This document shows positions 48,693-59,881 of a stretch of DNA of 64,000 nucleotides, piece after piece. The translations under genes were made by a program, and so were the position numbers. The first letter of the stretch is position 1, and the number at the start of each line of letters is the position of its first letter. Under the pieces are notes generated by a model, which saw only the letters and a program-made list of their open reading frames with translations, did no database searches and was not told where the DNA came from. This DNA comes from Bigelowiella natans CCMP2755 (Eukaryota > Cercozoa > Chlorarachniophyceae), in assembly GCA_000320545.1 (NCBI GenBank), contig ADNK01000266.1:94593-158592 (forward strand), in the 5' to 3' direction.

Positions 48693-49830
48693 TCATGGAC
48701 AAGTATGCTTTTCTTCTATACTGTTACTTTGCATATGAAGGAATGGAGGCTTTAAGGTAGATGTTTGCCATTTGAGTAGATAGTTTTTAATGTTCCTCCA
48801 CACCAATGGAGCGTTATCAGTCTTCACGTCATCATTTAATCTAAATTTTTGGCACCAAATCTCTGCGGAAAGAACCTCTGTCGACATAGGGCCGTATTTA
48901 AGTTCAAGCATTCGTGCGACATCTGTGAGTGATATTGGTGGTTCATCGTCTGGGAAAAAGATACTATATCGCTTAACAAAGTAGTTTTTCTGGGATCCGA
49001 AAAATATCCATTGCAAGATGAGATGCTCCAGAGGATCACCAAAGCAGATATAAATGATTTGGGTGACGAACCAATGAAGTCCTATGTCGCCTCCAGTCTG
49101 CACAGACCATATGATTCCGAGAACAATGAATGCAGGACATCCCAACGCGAATGGTATGACAACTAACCAGCCCGCCTTTTTGCAAGATTGTTCACATTTG
49201 GTACTCCATATACAGCAGCTACACTCCATTGCATGTCGCAGAAGAAACTTAGTTGGGGTTATGGTTGCAAGGATCACAAAACCTCGAAGGACACTATAAC
49301 CCACCGAAGGATTCGTGATTTTTCGAGAAATGGCAAGAGTCATAAAGAAGAGGAAGCTCGTGCAAAGAATGAACCAAATTACACGTTTAATCTTTGAAAA
49401 TGGATGTAGAGAGTCTGCGGCATATAACGACCTATCAGCACAGTATTCAAATTTTGGAGGATTAGGAGGATAGGAGGACGTCACAACTGCCGTATTGATT
49501 GAAGATATTTCCTCTTATATAAAAAGTAGTGTGAGAATGTACCAAATAATAGATTCCTGACGAAGCCTCTCCCAATATGTGCTCTCAAAAGTGCCGTTAG
49601 TTCCTGGAAGGCCATAGAAGATACTTTTCCCAAGCTGTTTTCGGAACTCCATAACGAGATTGTTTGCCTTTGCCTTCGAAACTTCATTTCCCCCCCTATT
49701 TTCATTCGCCTCTGGAAAATCCTTCTTCGGCATACCACAGTGATTATTAGTAGCTGATTTATTAAAAAAACGAAGAATTCTTCTATGCCTTTCCATCCAC
49801 CAACTATTTATCACTCACACTTATCATTGG
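48693..49830 (-). CDS. polycystin-1-like multi-pass membrane protein, 5' part unresolved
   Basis: Two exons are supported: 48693-49513 (stop at the low end) and 49562 to about 49830, joined in phase by a 48-nt intron. The reading contains the order of features seen before and within the transmembrane region of polycystin-1 relatives: a soluble part ending in ESTYWERLQEE, then LHPFSKIKRVIWFILCTSF (like the HPxSxFTRxQR motif and TM), then LRGFVILATITPTKFLL, a Lys/Cys loop, GWLVVIPFALGCPAFIVLGI, and FVTQIIYICFGDPLEHLIL (like the SxxxxxxxQPLKV segment). It then ends in a cytosolic tail of about 100 residues, with no channel domain. It may be a truncated, short family member. Upstream exons likely continue toward 49900, but no start is fixed. 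The family call is by motif resemblance only. Confidence 0.5.
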
Positions 49831-50395
49831 CCTACCAGATTTGTGAAGAAGAAGTCTTCGTCCTTTTGCTCCATGAGACTGATTTAGTCTTGCGTTCCTC
49901 TAAAACCTATCATTTACATCCTCCTTTGAACACTCGATGTTCAAAATTTTGCCTCATGGATTATGGAGGGGGGAGCCAGAATCCCAGTACTCCTTGGACT
50001 CCCCTCCTTTTTGCACGTAACGACAACAATGTGTGCATGTCGTCGTATAATTTCAAATGATTTATGATCATTCCTCAAGAATGCCATTCTTTTTATAGAC
50101 TACGACAACATGATATGCATGTCGTCGTAGAGATAAAGTTGATCGTTGCCGCACACTTCTGAAACAGCTTACATCCGCGAACCTCCTCCCTCCTTTTGCG
50201 ACGTTCTCCGCACATATTATAACTCTCGAGGTTAAGGTATCAAGACCAGAGAGTTTGGAGAGTCAGTAATTTCTTTACCCTGTGATTGAGGCATGATTGA
50301 GGCAATAATGTCGCTACACCAGCCCTCTCCTCAGGCAATTTCTGTGTTGTGAATAGGTTAGAGAATAACATTGTACTGCTCGAGAATACTACAAA
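49831..50395. promoter_or_regulatory. divergent region before prefoldin subunit 3
   Basis: Contains the unresolved 5' end of the polycystin-like gene and the prefoldin promoter. A roughly 20-bp near-repeat (ACGACAACAATGTGTGCATG, 50021-50040, against ACGACAACATGATATGCATG, ~50103) occurs here, both followed by TCGTCGTA. Confidence 0.4.
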
Positions 50396-52444
50396 ATGTC
50401 AACAGAGCCGACTATGAAAGAGAATAAATCAGGAATTCCAGCTGCAGAATTCATTGTAAGGAAAGTGTTGATTAAATTTATCTTTCGTAGAATAGTTTTT
50501 CAGTGATGTCTTACGCGGATAGTTCTTCAGTGATTATGTCTTCTACATGCTCATACTTAATGACATAATATGCACGTCATTGAATTCCTTTTTACCAAAT
50601 TGCTGCGTTTGATTGGTGAGTAGACCGACGTAAAAGAATACCTTTCAAAGAAGAAGATCAGCTGTGATGAGTGCGTTCGGAGCCTACACACAATACATAA
50701 GTAAGTAATTCATGCACCACCTGCTGCTAATGCTGCTGCTGTATTCTGCACATGTTGTAGTTGTGGAAGAGCAATGCAATTTTACTAGCATAGATTGAGA
50801 TCATCACACCATATTAGCAGTAGAGTTGTACGGCCGCTTATGCCAAGCAAAGCGGGAGAAATCTTTTTGTGCACGCAGCATGGTTGATAATGAAGAGGAA
50901 AGGAAAACTGGTGGAAGAGAAGAGCATATAATGGAACTTAAGGGGGCAAATTGGGGATGGGGGAAATTATATAAGTTTGCCAATATTAAACAGCCACAAA
51001 TAGAAACTTACGAAAGTCGTTGAAACTCACTCGATGCTGCTTTTCCGTCCTGCAGCAAATACAAATTTTTGGAGCAAAGGCTTCTTCAACAAAAAAAGGT
51101 GATGATGATGATGTTCACAATTATCTAGTCACATAAAATAACTGCAATAAATTATAATTATTATGAGCATTATGGCTGATGATGACTGACAATAATAATT
51201 ATATCCCGATCGTGTCTACTCCAACATCCATAACTCATTTCTACGAACAATTAGGCTCTCCTTCAAAAAATTCCTGACATCAAAAATACCAAAGAATGCG
51301 TGCAGTTTCTACTCAAACGAAAAGAGGTCACACACACCACACACACACACACGTAGTGCACACAGAACATGATAGATTTATTTCATTCTTTCAAGCTTTT
51401 CTTCTTCCAACACGATGAAGTCACTCGGCAGCACATTATTTTGTGAATCCATACTACTTTCTTGCAAATTTTTGTTCGTGAGAATCGTCTCCGTTAAATT
51501 TCATCTCAAATTCGAGCACTTCTTCTCATGATGTTGTTTGCCGTCGTTCACTCATGAGCGGGTCGTTTGGCAACAACGATTCACTTTCAAAACATTTTGA
51601 CAGCAGATGTATGATACTGATGTTCAAAACGGGTATGTTTAGTGCACAAGAACGATATCTGTATTAATACTTTATATGTCTATAAAATATTTTTTATATG
51701 CACGTAGGCGTGTATAAATTATACATTCAATTGAAATCAAATTTTGCAACTTTTAAATTAGTCTGAAGACGAGAAATTCGAAGCACATTATCAGCTGGTG
51801 AGATTTTATAATAACCACTGAATCGCCAACTAAACTGAGAATTACATGTACTAAATTATTTATTTCTTCCATTTCCTCCATTGTAGTCGGACAACTTATA
51901 CGCAAAGGCTACCGTAGATGCTACCTTGAACAAAGTCTATCTTTGGCTTGGGGTAAGTCATCAACAGAATGAGAAGAATAAGCTATTAGTCGTCACAAAT
52001 GTTTTTATCTTCTTCTAAAGTTGATACATCTCCACTTTTGTTGAGAGATAAAATACATCTTTTAGGCAAATGTGATGCTGGAGTATAACTATGAGGACGC
52101 CTATGCTTTACTATCGAAGAATCTGAAGGTGTTTGACCTTGAAAATACCAATTTCGTTGGAGTTTTTACAGATGTCGTCGTTCACTAAAGCTACAATGTC
52201 AAACAGAGATTGCTAATCGAGAGAAACATGTTGTTGTGGTCAGAGTGCCGAAGTTCAATCCAAAAATATCACTGATGATCTCATGTTCCTGAAGGATCAA
52301 ATAACAATCTCAGAGGTATATATAATAGTAGGCCATTCATAGCCGCACAATATTGCTCAACATCTGCAATTTTAGGTCAACATAGCCCGGATGCACAACC
52401 ATGGAGTAAACCTGCGAAAGGCAGCTAGAGGAGGAACCCAGTAG
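50396..52444 (+). CDS. PFDN3: prefoldin subunit 3 (VBP1/PFD3)
   Basis: Alpha-type subunit of the prefoldin co-chaperone, which hands actin and tubulin to the CCT chaperonin. Nine exons, all phase-consistent: 50396-50455, 50651-50700, 51056-51098, 51255-51326, 51762-51797, 51887-51952, 52066-52128, 52244-52315 and 52376-52444; 176 aa (human is 197). Landmarks: SGIPAAEFI near the N-terminus, KYKFLEQRLLQQKK, LYAKATV..LNKVYLWLGANVMLEY (the family's most conserved block), SKNLKSAEVQSKNITDDL and VNIARMHNHGV near the end. The N- and C-terminal helices give the expected coiled coil. The stop codon is the first TAG of an in-frame TAG microsatellite. Confidence 0.95.
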
Positions 52445-52470
52445 TAGTAGTAGTAGTAGTAGTAGTAGAG
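52440..52470 (+). repeat. (TAG)n microsatellite forming tandem in-frame stops of PFD3
   Basis: After the last sense codon (CAG) the frame reads TAG repeatedly for about nine units, so the stop codon is part of the repeat. Confidence 0.9.
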
Positions 52471-52539
52471 AGAAGTTGGAATGCTTAGTAATTTACGATG
52501 ATCCATATCTGAACATCATCTTTTCTCTTTGCCCACGTG

Positions 52540-53760
52540 GCTCTAAATTGGGGAGAGGATAAGAACATCATGAAGAATGGAAGGCAATCGAGTAGCATCT
52601 TACACACGTTGTGCACGCTTTACATTCCGAAGTTGTGCATTTGTGCATCATATAAAGCTTATATTTTTAGATCACATATCAAAGCTATGTGTCTGTTTTG
52701 CTGTGAGTACTATGTGCTACGCTGACGATACACACGCATCTGCAGACATGTGTAGCTAGGTAGTAGCGGACGTCATCTAGTCATGTCAACTCATCGCCGC
52801 TAGCAGGTAGCAATGATCGGCAGCGCATTCGCCAATGCAATGCGACACGGATGCAATGAAGTGATTAAATCTTTTCAATGGTCATCCCAATGTAGCAATG
52901 CAAAGCTAAGCAGCAGGCTACAGCGCTTATGTGTTGCATCGTCAATGCGTACTCTGCCGCATTTTCAGATTTGCAGATCTAGCAGCTGGAGATCTGAACT
53001 GCAGTAAAGATAGATCCTTGCTAGGCTCTAGAGCTTGCAATGATGTAAGACGGATGTAACAAATGAATGAAATTTGTTCAAATGTACCCTGTGCTAGCCT
53101 GATGTAGCTGTCTAGCTGTGTATAAAGCTAGAAAGCACTGGAGTAGGCTAGTAGGGCTAGAGGAGCTACAGCGCTAGAGCGCCCATGTGGAATCTGTTTG
53201 TCTCTGTTGTTCTGTGTGCTGCTTCATCATCATTTGAAAGCATCAGCGCTTTCACATACGCGCGCCCAGCTACTAGCTAGCCAGCATGCAGCCACATCAG
53301 TACGCTAACGTAGCACGTGCACATCGCATAGAAACCTAGAAACTCTCGCGCAATAACTAGGCAAACTCGATCATGCTAGCATGCTGCATCGATCTATGAA
53401 ACTTTCGAATTCGCGATAGCTAGATAGTCACAAGCGCATGGCATGTCTAAATCGATCGACAAGTTGTGTTAGCTAAATCTCGTAAATGCTAGATTGGCTA
53501 TGTATCAGCTATAGCTAGATAGGTGCGTAGCGTGACGTGTGATGCGGTGTTACAGTCTACGCCCCATGCTAGCATGGCTAGCTAGCTAGCTAGCCATTGG
53601 CTACACACAGTAGTCTAGTAGTATATACTAGACACATCACATCGTACCATGCAAAATCATGCATCATGCAATTTCTCACCATTCGTTGCATGTGCCTAGA
53701 TGGGCAAAATTATTTATCAAGCATTACTCGATACATAGATATACACATCTAGACATGGCG
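52540..53760. repeat. palindrome-rich island G at a convergent gene junction
   Basis: Lies between the 3' ends of prefoldin 3 (52444) and the GT25 gene (54170). It is the largest island. Words: tagctagctagctagccat (~53577-53595), catgctagcatgctgcatcg (~53373-53392), ATCGATCG and CGCGCG. It carries the shared motif at 52873-52896 and a partial copy (AAATTTGTTCAA, ~53070). No exon is supported. Confidence 0.7.
52873..52896 (+). repeat. copy of dispersed island motif
   Basis: Reads TTTCAATGGTCATCCCAATG then TAGC. It is the best representative of the motif, matching copies in islands A, C and H. Confidence 0.6.
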
Positions 53761-54169
53761 CCATTCGCTCATTAGCGCTTATTACATTGACAATTACACT
53801 GCAATATCTACCTATAGTTATTCTGTAATGTCTACCTAATTCCTAACGTTTTATTTGACGTTATTCCGATACATCATTTGCTACCACTCATAGCTTCTTC
53901 TTCGCTAAAGAAGCTAGATCATCGCTTTGCTTGCATGAGCCTTGTGGATGAAAGTCATAAAGAGAATTTACAGAAAAATGCAAAGAATGTACTATTTGAT
54001 TTGAAAAGTCATCATCACACTCTACAATGCATTGATTTCCTAGCCACCGTGCTAAGATTATTATCAGAGATAACAATCGATGAAACCTTTATGTATCCGA
54101 TTAACCGAGATATCTATGTTACCCTGGAATGATACGAATAAGAAATTTGAAAATAGATGAGAAAAAAAT
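53761..54169. other. AT-rich flank between island G and the GT25 gene
   Basis: A plus-strand open stretch (53878-54132) has Ser/Leu/His-rich content with no domain and no exon partners. I regard it as non-coding. Confidence 0.4.
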
Positions 54170-54573
54170 TCAAACATGTAATGGAGCAGCAAAATATGTC
54201 CAAGTAAAATGTTTACAGTAAGTTTGTTTTTGAACCTTCGACTCAAGTTTCAGATCGCTTTCCGATTCTATTTGCCCAACAAGGGTGGGATTTGTAATGT
54301 ACCTGCAAAAGGAGGAATCAAAATTCTGCTCAGGTTCGTCTTAGTAGCGCAGAGCATATCATACTCCTCAGAACCATCATAATCATCATCACTGCATTAG
54401 TTGTTGTTATTCCGCTGTTTGTTATTGGTGTACCAACGGTCCTTCTCCTGCAGTTCAAACCACATCAAATCCACCTGTATTATCGAGTATCGTGAAGGAG
54501 GAGGAGGAAAAGGCAACGTAATAATCATCATCATAATTATAAGAATTAATCATACATTATGATTTTACAACCT

Positions 54574-54616
<43 letters not shown>

Positions 54617-55954
54617 TAATTATGAATGGTGAGCAGTGTGTGTGTTGTGTGTGTTGTAGGGAGATATTGTGGGGTTGAAGAGGTGTGTTTGCATGAAGAG
54701 CTGTTGAGATCTTTCTTCTAAAATAGATATATCTATTAATACCTACCGTCAAATCTTAATACTATTCTTCTTATTCCCTATTGTTGTTATTGGTTTTGTC
54801 ATTGTTATTTTAGAAAAAAATTATAACCTGCACATCATACTTAATAGCTCTTTCGAAGCACTCCTCAAGTACTTTGCCGTATTTCTTTGTGAGAATGTAT
54901 GCATGGCTCATTGTTGCAACTTTAATGCGTTTATAAAGCTCTCTCCCCGTCTCTTGACTCGCCATTATGTATCTGCATGAAGAAAAAGATGATGAAGAAG
55001 AGACTATGAAAAGGATGAAAAGGAGTACAATAGAATCTGAAGAACAAGATACGAGCAACTTATATCTGTGAGTAAGTGAGCAAAGCGGAATAGTGGAATA
55101 GAGCTGCTCTTACCCTCCGAGCATAAGCACATCAAATCCTTGATCCATTTTCTCGATTTGTGTGATACATTCTCTCGCCAGTGCTAGTGCTGGTGCTGCC
55201 TTTCCTAAAAAATTAACGAATAAAAGAACGACTTCAATAATACTACTACTAATAACAATGATGATCATCATCACGATGAGACAACAAGCGGTTGAAGATA
55301 AAAGCAATTATCATGATTATCCCATCCACCCAATAGACAGCTGCAGCAAAGGATGGTCGATGATGATGATGATGTTGTTGTTGTTGATAATGATGATGAT
55401 GATGATGATGACCAGTGTAGTAGAACTTTGCATCATCCTCAAGTATTAGTACTCGATCTATATGTAGTAGTAGCACCAACAGTTTCAATTATCATTGAGA
55501 GGAGAGTATCGACCTCATCATTGGTGCCACATGAATTATCATTATAACTATATCATGATATTCATAACTATCATCGTCATCATTTAGTTTGAATTGAACA
55601 ACCCCATCCTCGGTTTCTAGCCTCTAGGATTGCTTTGATGTGGGACTTAGCGCTTCCACGACGTGGCTTCTCCTGATGATACATTATTATTATTATTATT
55701 ACTATTATGTGTCAAAATCACTACTACTACTACTACTACAATATGTGAACACCACCGTGATTATGCGGATGACGATGTTTCTCTAGGGTGTGCTATTGAA
55801 TACCACCATCATCATCATCATCATCATCATTTCGCACCATTTCAATTGACATCAAGCACCCTTCAAAAAAGCACCTTATCTGCTACTGCCTCAATACGAA
55901 CGATTGGAATACCAGATGCCGTTGCTATTATCCGATCATGGAAGTGTGTGAGTG

Positions 55955-55993
<39 letters not shown>

Positions 55994-56212
55994 TGCTGCT
56001 GCTGCTGCTGCTGCACCAGATCTCATATAATAATTCATTTCATCGATTTTTGTTATTAAATTTAAGAGTCCACCCCCCCCCCCCCCCCCCCCCCCTTGCT
56101 CATCCTTCATCACCTTCATCAATGTTGTGTTGGAGGAGCTGTGGAAGAAGACTCTTTCGCCTGTCCTTTCGATGCGCCAAGTTGATGTATAAAATTCCAT
56201 CGATAATTCCCG
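54170..56212 (-). CDS. GT25-type glycosyltransferase domain
   Basis: Predicted glycosyltransferase of family 25, the LPS galactosyltransferase/procollagen galactosyltransferase fold, acting in the secretory pathway in eukaryotes. Seven phase-consistent exons: 56114-56212, 55875-55924, 55603-55672, 55413-55457, 55114-55204, 54841-54972 and 54170-54302 (TGA). Motifs in order: ILYINLAHRKDRRKSLLPQL (family N-terminal signature), GIPIVRIEAVADK, GSAKSHIKAIL, WDRVLILEDDAKF (the EDD metal/sugar-nucleotide motif), GFDVLMLGG, ATMSHAYILTKKYGKVL (substrate region) and ITNPTLVGQIESESDL (terminal PPLxxQxxxSD-like motif). The 5' end is not fixed: exon 1 begins in mid-codon after a CAG acceptor. It may be the C-terminal half of the gene continuing at 56838-58638. 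Confidence 0.85.
54575..54615 (-). repeat. (CT)n microsatellite in GT25 gene intron
   Basis: A pure CT tract (GA on the coding strand) lies in the intron between the last two exons. Confidence 0.9.
55235..56095 (-). repeat. ACT, GAT, CAT, GT, GCT and poly-C microsatellites in GT25 introns
   Basis: GAT/TTG tracts 55350-55412, ATT/ACT tracts ~55683-55740, (CAT)n 55804-55830, (GT)n 55957-55990, (GCT)n 55993-56013 and a C-run of about 22 nt near 56073-56095 lie between exons. Confidence 0.9.
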
Positions 56213-56359
56213 CTGCCACAGACGAGAAACCGGATGATGATGATGATGATAAAATGTAATGATAATGGATATTGTTGATGCGGTGATAATTTTTCGATTA
56301 AACGGTGCATATTTCATGTCGCAACTGCTGCTTCTACTCACTGCTAGGTTGATCAGTTG

Positions 56360-56395
<36 letters not shown>

Positions 56396-56837
56396 ATAGC
56401 GTCATCCACGATGATGCATGCATGCCAAAATGAATAATGTGTCGACCACCTTGAGGAGATGATGATGATGATGATGATTCAATGCCTTCGTTAGTTTTGT
56501 TTTTATTATCCCTGTCATCACTACTACCATCGCCCCCTTCCCGTTCCCCCTTTGCTGCTCCTCCTCCTCCTCCTCCTCCTCCTCCTCCTCCTCCCTCTCC
56601 TCCTTTTTCATGACTCTTTTCTTTCTGCCGAAATTATATGAGTGAATGAATGAAGAGGGAAGAAGGAGAAGTTTGCTCGATGAATGTAGGAACAAATCAA
56701 TGAGTAACGTGACAGAAGATCAATTCACTACCGAAGAATTGCATGTGGCAGCACAAGGCAACACGGCTGACCTTGTTCTTTGTCTTCATTTTCTTCTTTC
56801 TCTTCTTATTCTTCTTGTTCTTGGTTTTCATCATCAC
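56213..56837 (-). repeat. repeat-rich segment between the GT25 and VPS9-position exons
   Basis: Contains GAT tracts (56236-56250, 56459-56477), (AGT)n 56361-56397 and (TCC)n 56562-56594. The minus strand can be read through 56402-56650 as Lys, Glu-run and His-run residues, possibly a low-complexity coding exon. There is no island here, so the flanking exons may belong to one gene. Confidence 0.5.
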
Positions 56838-57136
56838 CTTCTTGCTGTTCTTAAGTTCAGTGTCCTCCTTGTTGAATGATTGCACAACAAGCGCTGGCCT
56901 TGCTACCACACCTCCTGCCCGAATACGAGAGGGTATCAATCTGTTCCCGATGAAAGTGAGGGGTTCCTGATAGTTGTAGTTGAGCAGTCATTAATGGCAG
57001 CGGCAGGTAAGGAAAATTACGATTTTTTGCGAAATTGTTATATGAGGAAAATGTGGCCATTTAAACAGATGCAATATCCAGTATTATATAACTTATTATA
57101 TAACTTAATTATACGTAAATAATAAAAACAATATAG

Positions 57137-57186
<50 letters not shown>

Positions 57187-57422
57187 TATATATTAATATT
57201 AATATAATATTCACCACGAGACGGGAAAAGATTGGGTCTTTCAACACATGCCCTATCTGAGCACTTTTGTACGTCAAAGCTTGCTCCAGACTCACTCCTG
57301 GCATGGTTCGAATGAAGCTCCGAATCTTTTCGATGTTGCGAGCATGTACATGCTTTGTCTCCACGCAGAGAAAGTAGTTCTCAATTGCTGTCTGCAAGAG
57401 AAGAACAGAAGGGAGTAATCGA

Positions 57423-57455
<33 letters not shown>

Positions 57456-58638
57456 TATCGATGATCGGCTCTTTAACATCGTAGAATTGGGCGGTAGGGG
57501 AAAAGGAGAAGTGTTTTAGCACAACCTTGAGTCTCTTCCCTTCATAATCCAATCCTGGATGTGTCAGCATTGCTTTTGATACCGCCGTGTTAGCTTCTGG
57601 AAGCTATTATTGAATAGATGTATTCGAATGGGCCATCAACAACATCATCATCATAACCACTCCAGCAGCAAACTTATAAATATTATAGTTCAAATTTGAG
57701 AGTAATCGAGAGATAAGTGTAAACCGGAAAGATTAATTAATGATACAAGACAACGAGATTAGAACATATAGAGACGAGGTCAGCTGAATCTATCGTTTAC
57801 ATCCGTGAGGAAACTTTCCGGTTTCTCGTTCAAATTTATTATTGCAATGAGAAGATATAGCCTGGACTTCACAGATGTTGTAACGCACTTAGATAAAAGT
57901 CCGTCAACCTGGATATCGTCATCATCACCATCATCATCCTTAAGTGAAGAGCTAACCTTGCAGCAGCAGCAGCAGCAGCAGCAGTCTTAACTTAATTAGC
58001 GGCTGCCTGTCGTACATACCTCATTGGCAGGGCACTTTTGAAGCACTCGAATGAATGCCAACACGTAGATCAGCTCATCGCATCCCGGGGAGGCCGCAAA
58101 TTGTGTTATTAGGTAGCTTATTAGAGATTTCGCTTCTTCGAGCTTGCCTAATACACATGTGCCTTTTCAGAGGACCAATATGCTGTAAAATTCATAAATG
58201 CTTGCCTTTTGAAATAGCTGTATGCACTTCTTTTAGCAAGTCTCGATCGTTGTTGATGGGTTCCTTTTTTATCTCTGTGAATGGCAATTCTTCTTTGCCA
58301 CTGCGAAGATGGTTCAGTGGAGCTTCGTTGGAGCTTGTTGCTTCACTGGTGTGATCTGGAAAGGACATCGTCATCAAGCTTGACGCCCCTAGCCTACCAG
58401 GACTCCCGCTACCACCGTTGCATCTGCTTAGAGGTTTCTTTCTCATAATGTGCAAGTGTTTTCCTTGGGGAATGAGGAGCTTGTTGATCTTCCTTTCTTT
58501 CACAGTGAGTTCTGACTTTTGTGCATCCTTCCATACAGGACCAAATAGTAGTCTTGCGATAAGAAAATCCTCATGTCGTCTGGTCATCTTTGCTTGTTGC
58601 TCACACAATGAAGTAAAAAATATCTCACAAATCATCAT
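56838..58638 (-). CDS. unrecognised helical protein, or N-terminal half of the GT25 gene
   Basis: Five phase-consistent exons: 58206-58638, 58020-58147, 57526-57603, 57215-57391 and 56838-56966. The start is ATG ATG at 58638 or the in-frame ATG at 58587. The first intron uses a GC donor (AAAAG|GCAAGC) and a TATTAG acceptor, the only joint that keeps frame. Residues ~1-145 are basic and Ser-rich. Then comes a helical block: KGKLEEAKSLISYLITQF, GCDELIYVLAFIRVLQKCP, YEGKRLKTAIENYFLCVE and IRSFIRTMPGVSLEQAL. The DELIYVLAFIRV block loosely recalls a VPS9 or other all-helical domain, too weakly to name. No stop codon is fixed after 56838, and no convergent island separates it from the GT25 exons, so a single gene is possible. 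Confidence 0.55.
57130..57185 (-). repeat. (AT)n microsatellite in intron
   Basis: A long AT tract about 57139-57182 lies in the intron below the exon at 57215-57391. (GAT)n 57424-57455 and (CAG)n 57961-57984 lie in the next two introns upstream. Confidence 0.9.
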
Positions 58639-58824
58639 CCCTCATCATCCCAATATTATGGTGTTATTATCACCTCGAAAGAACGTAAAAACAATGACAA
58701 TCTGGAGACAACAACAGCAACAACAACAACAGATAGTAAATCAGAAGTACCGAAAGGAAGTAGAACACGACGCTACAGCAAGTGGTGGTTTTGAGGCAGC
58801 ACCACCATCACCAGAGCACTCGCC
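58639..58824. promoter_or_regulatory. short divergent spacer
   Basis: 186 bp between the divergent ATGs at 58638 and 58825. It includes a CAA-rich stretch. Likely shared promoter. Confidence 0.35.
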
Positions 58825-59607
58825 ATGGATGAGGAACCCGTAGCAGCAGACCAACATCGCGACGACTCACTCGCAAAAAAGCTAGATTCGGACAACCTGA
58901 GGACATATCTAAATGCTCTCTGCGAAAGGTACGAAAAGTACCTTGCAGTCGATCTTCCGCAACCCGGGAAATCGATCGCAACATTAGCACAGTACTCAGC
59001 AATGGTCAATCGTCTCATCACTGCACACGTCCAGAAGCCACGCTCCGAAAGATTGAATTCACCTCTCAGAAAGAATCTAGCACTTTTGCGTGAGGCGTAT
59101 GTGCACCCCCGGCTCATTCTGGCCTTGAAGGAGATGTTTGCATTTGTGCACCAAACAGTCAAAGAACTGCTTGAATTCCGTTCAGAGCGGGAAGACAGTA
59201 AGGAACTCATTGCTGCAGTTAACGAAAAATTGGAAAGACTCGACATTGATGTCAGACAATATTGTAAGCGTATTGATGACATTGTCACACTCAATGATTC
59301 TCATTTTTCGACCCTGGCCTGGGATGCATGGACATCATTGTGCAACAAGGCACACAGATTGGCATTTGATTATTGGTATCCACCACCCCAAAAATCTCAG
59401 AACAAAGAAGAAAATCCCAACAATAACAAGGCTGAGAATAAGGAAAATCTAAACCTCTCACCTGACAACTCAGCTTCAGTGTTTTCCCTAACAGCCTCAT
59501 GTGATTCGCTTCGTCGCGTCAAGGAGCTGGAAAAGGGATTCGGAGAAAGACTTTCTGAACTTAGCATTCCCGATGAAGTGATTCCCCAAAATGTTCAAAC
59601 AGATTAA
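58825..59607 (+). CDS. 260-aa helical protein of unknown function, single exon
   Basis: Intronless ATG (context GCCATGGATG) to TAA. It is acidic/basic and mostly helical: LRTYLNALCERYEKYLAVDL, LAQYSAMVNRLITAHVQK, LREAYVHPRLILALKEMFAF, VNEKLERLDIDVRQYCKRID and TLAWDAWTSLCNKAHRLAFD. After ~195 there is a low-complexity Asn/Lys/Glu linker, then a short C-terminal helix (SLRRVKELEKGFGERLSELS). There are no TM segments and no signal peptide. I do not recognise the family. It is one of the few intron-free genes here. It is convergent with the RRM-HAD gene and divergent from the minus-strand gene at 58638. Confidence 0.8.
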   Translation: MDEEPVAADQHRDDSLAKKLDSDNLRTYLNALCERYEKYLAVDLPQPGKSIATLAQYSAMVNRLITAHVQKPRSERLNSPLRKNLALLREAYVHPRLILALKEMFAFVHQTVKELLEFRSEREDSKELIAAVNEKLERLDIDVRQYCKRIDDIVTLNDSHFSTLAWDAWTSLCNKAHRLAFDYWYPPPQKSQNKEENPNNNKAENKENLNLSPDNSASVFSLTASCDSLRRVKELEKGFGERLSELSIPDEVIPQNVQTD

Positions 59608-59610
59608 ATG

Positions 59611-59828
59611 CATGCGGTTGTCGTCGACATGGAACATGTACATCAGTGTGCACCGCATGTGAGAAGGATGCAATGCATAAATTAAATTTGTTCAATGGTC
59701 ATTTTGATGCGTAGTGTGCAGACTGATGCTCTCTAGCTCTAACTGCTTAGAAGTATGTGCATTCAGTCTGTGTAGCATTAGCTGTACGTGTTGCGTGTGG
59801 GCTAGTGGGTCTTGCAGGCGAGTGTGCT

Positions 59829-59881
<53 letters not shown>

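Noticed and set aside
53878-54132. Plus-strand 84-codon open frame near the GT25 3' end
   Set aside because: No clear ATG context, no domain, no exon partners, and it precedes a minus-strand gene end.
56646-56879. Plus-strand reading with ankyrin-like ELHVAAQGN
   Set aside because: It stands alone, continues into a Leu/Phe-rich pyrimidine tract, has no splice partners and lies opposite a minus-strand gene.
56838-58638. VPS9 domain call for the helical block
   Set aside because: Only a short DELIYVLAFIRV-like resemblance; conserved VPS9 Asp and Tyr residues cannot be placed with confidence.
58773-59294. Minus-strand frame opposite the 260-aa gene
   Set aside because: Ser/Arg/Leu-rich antisense of a helical Lys/Glu-rich protein; no domain.
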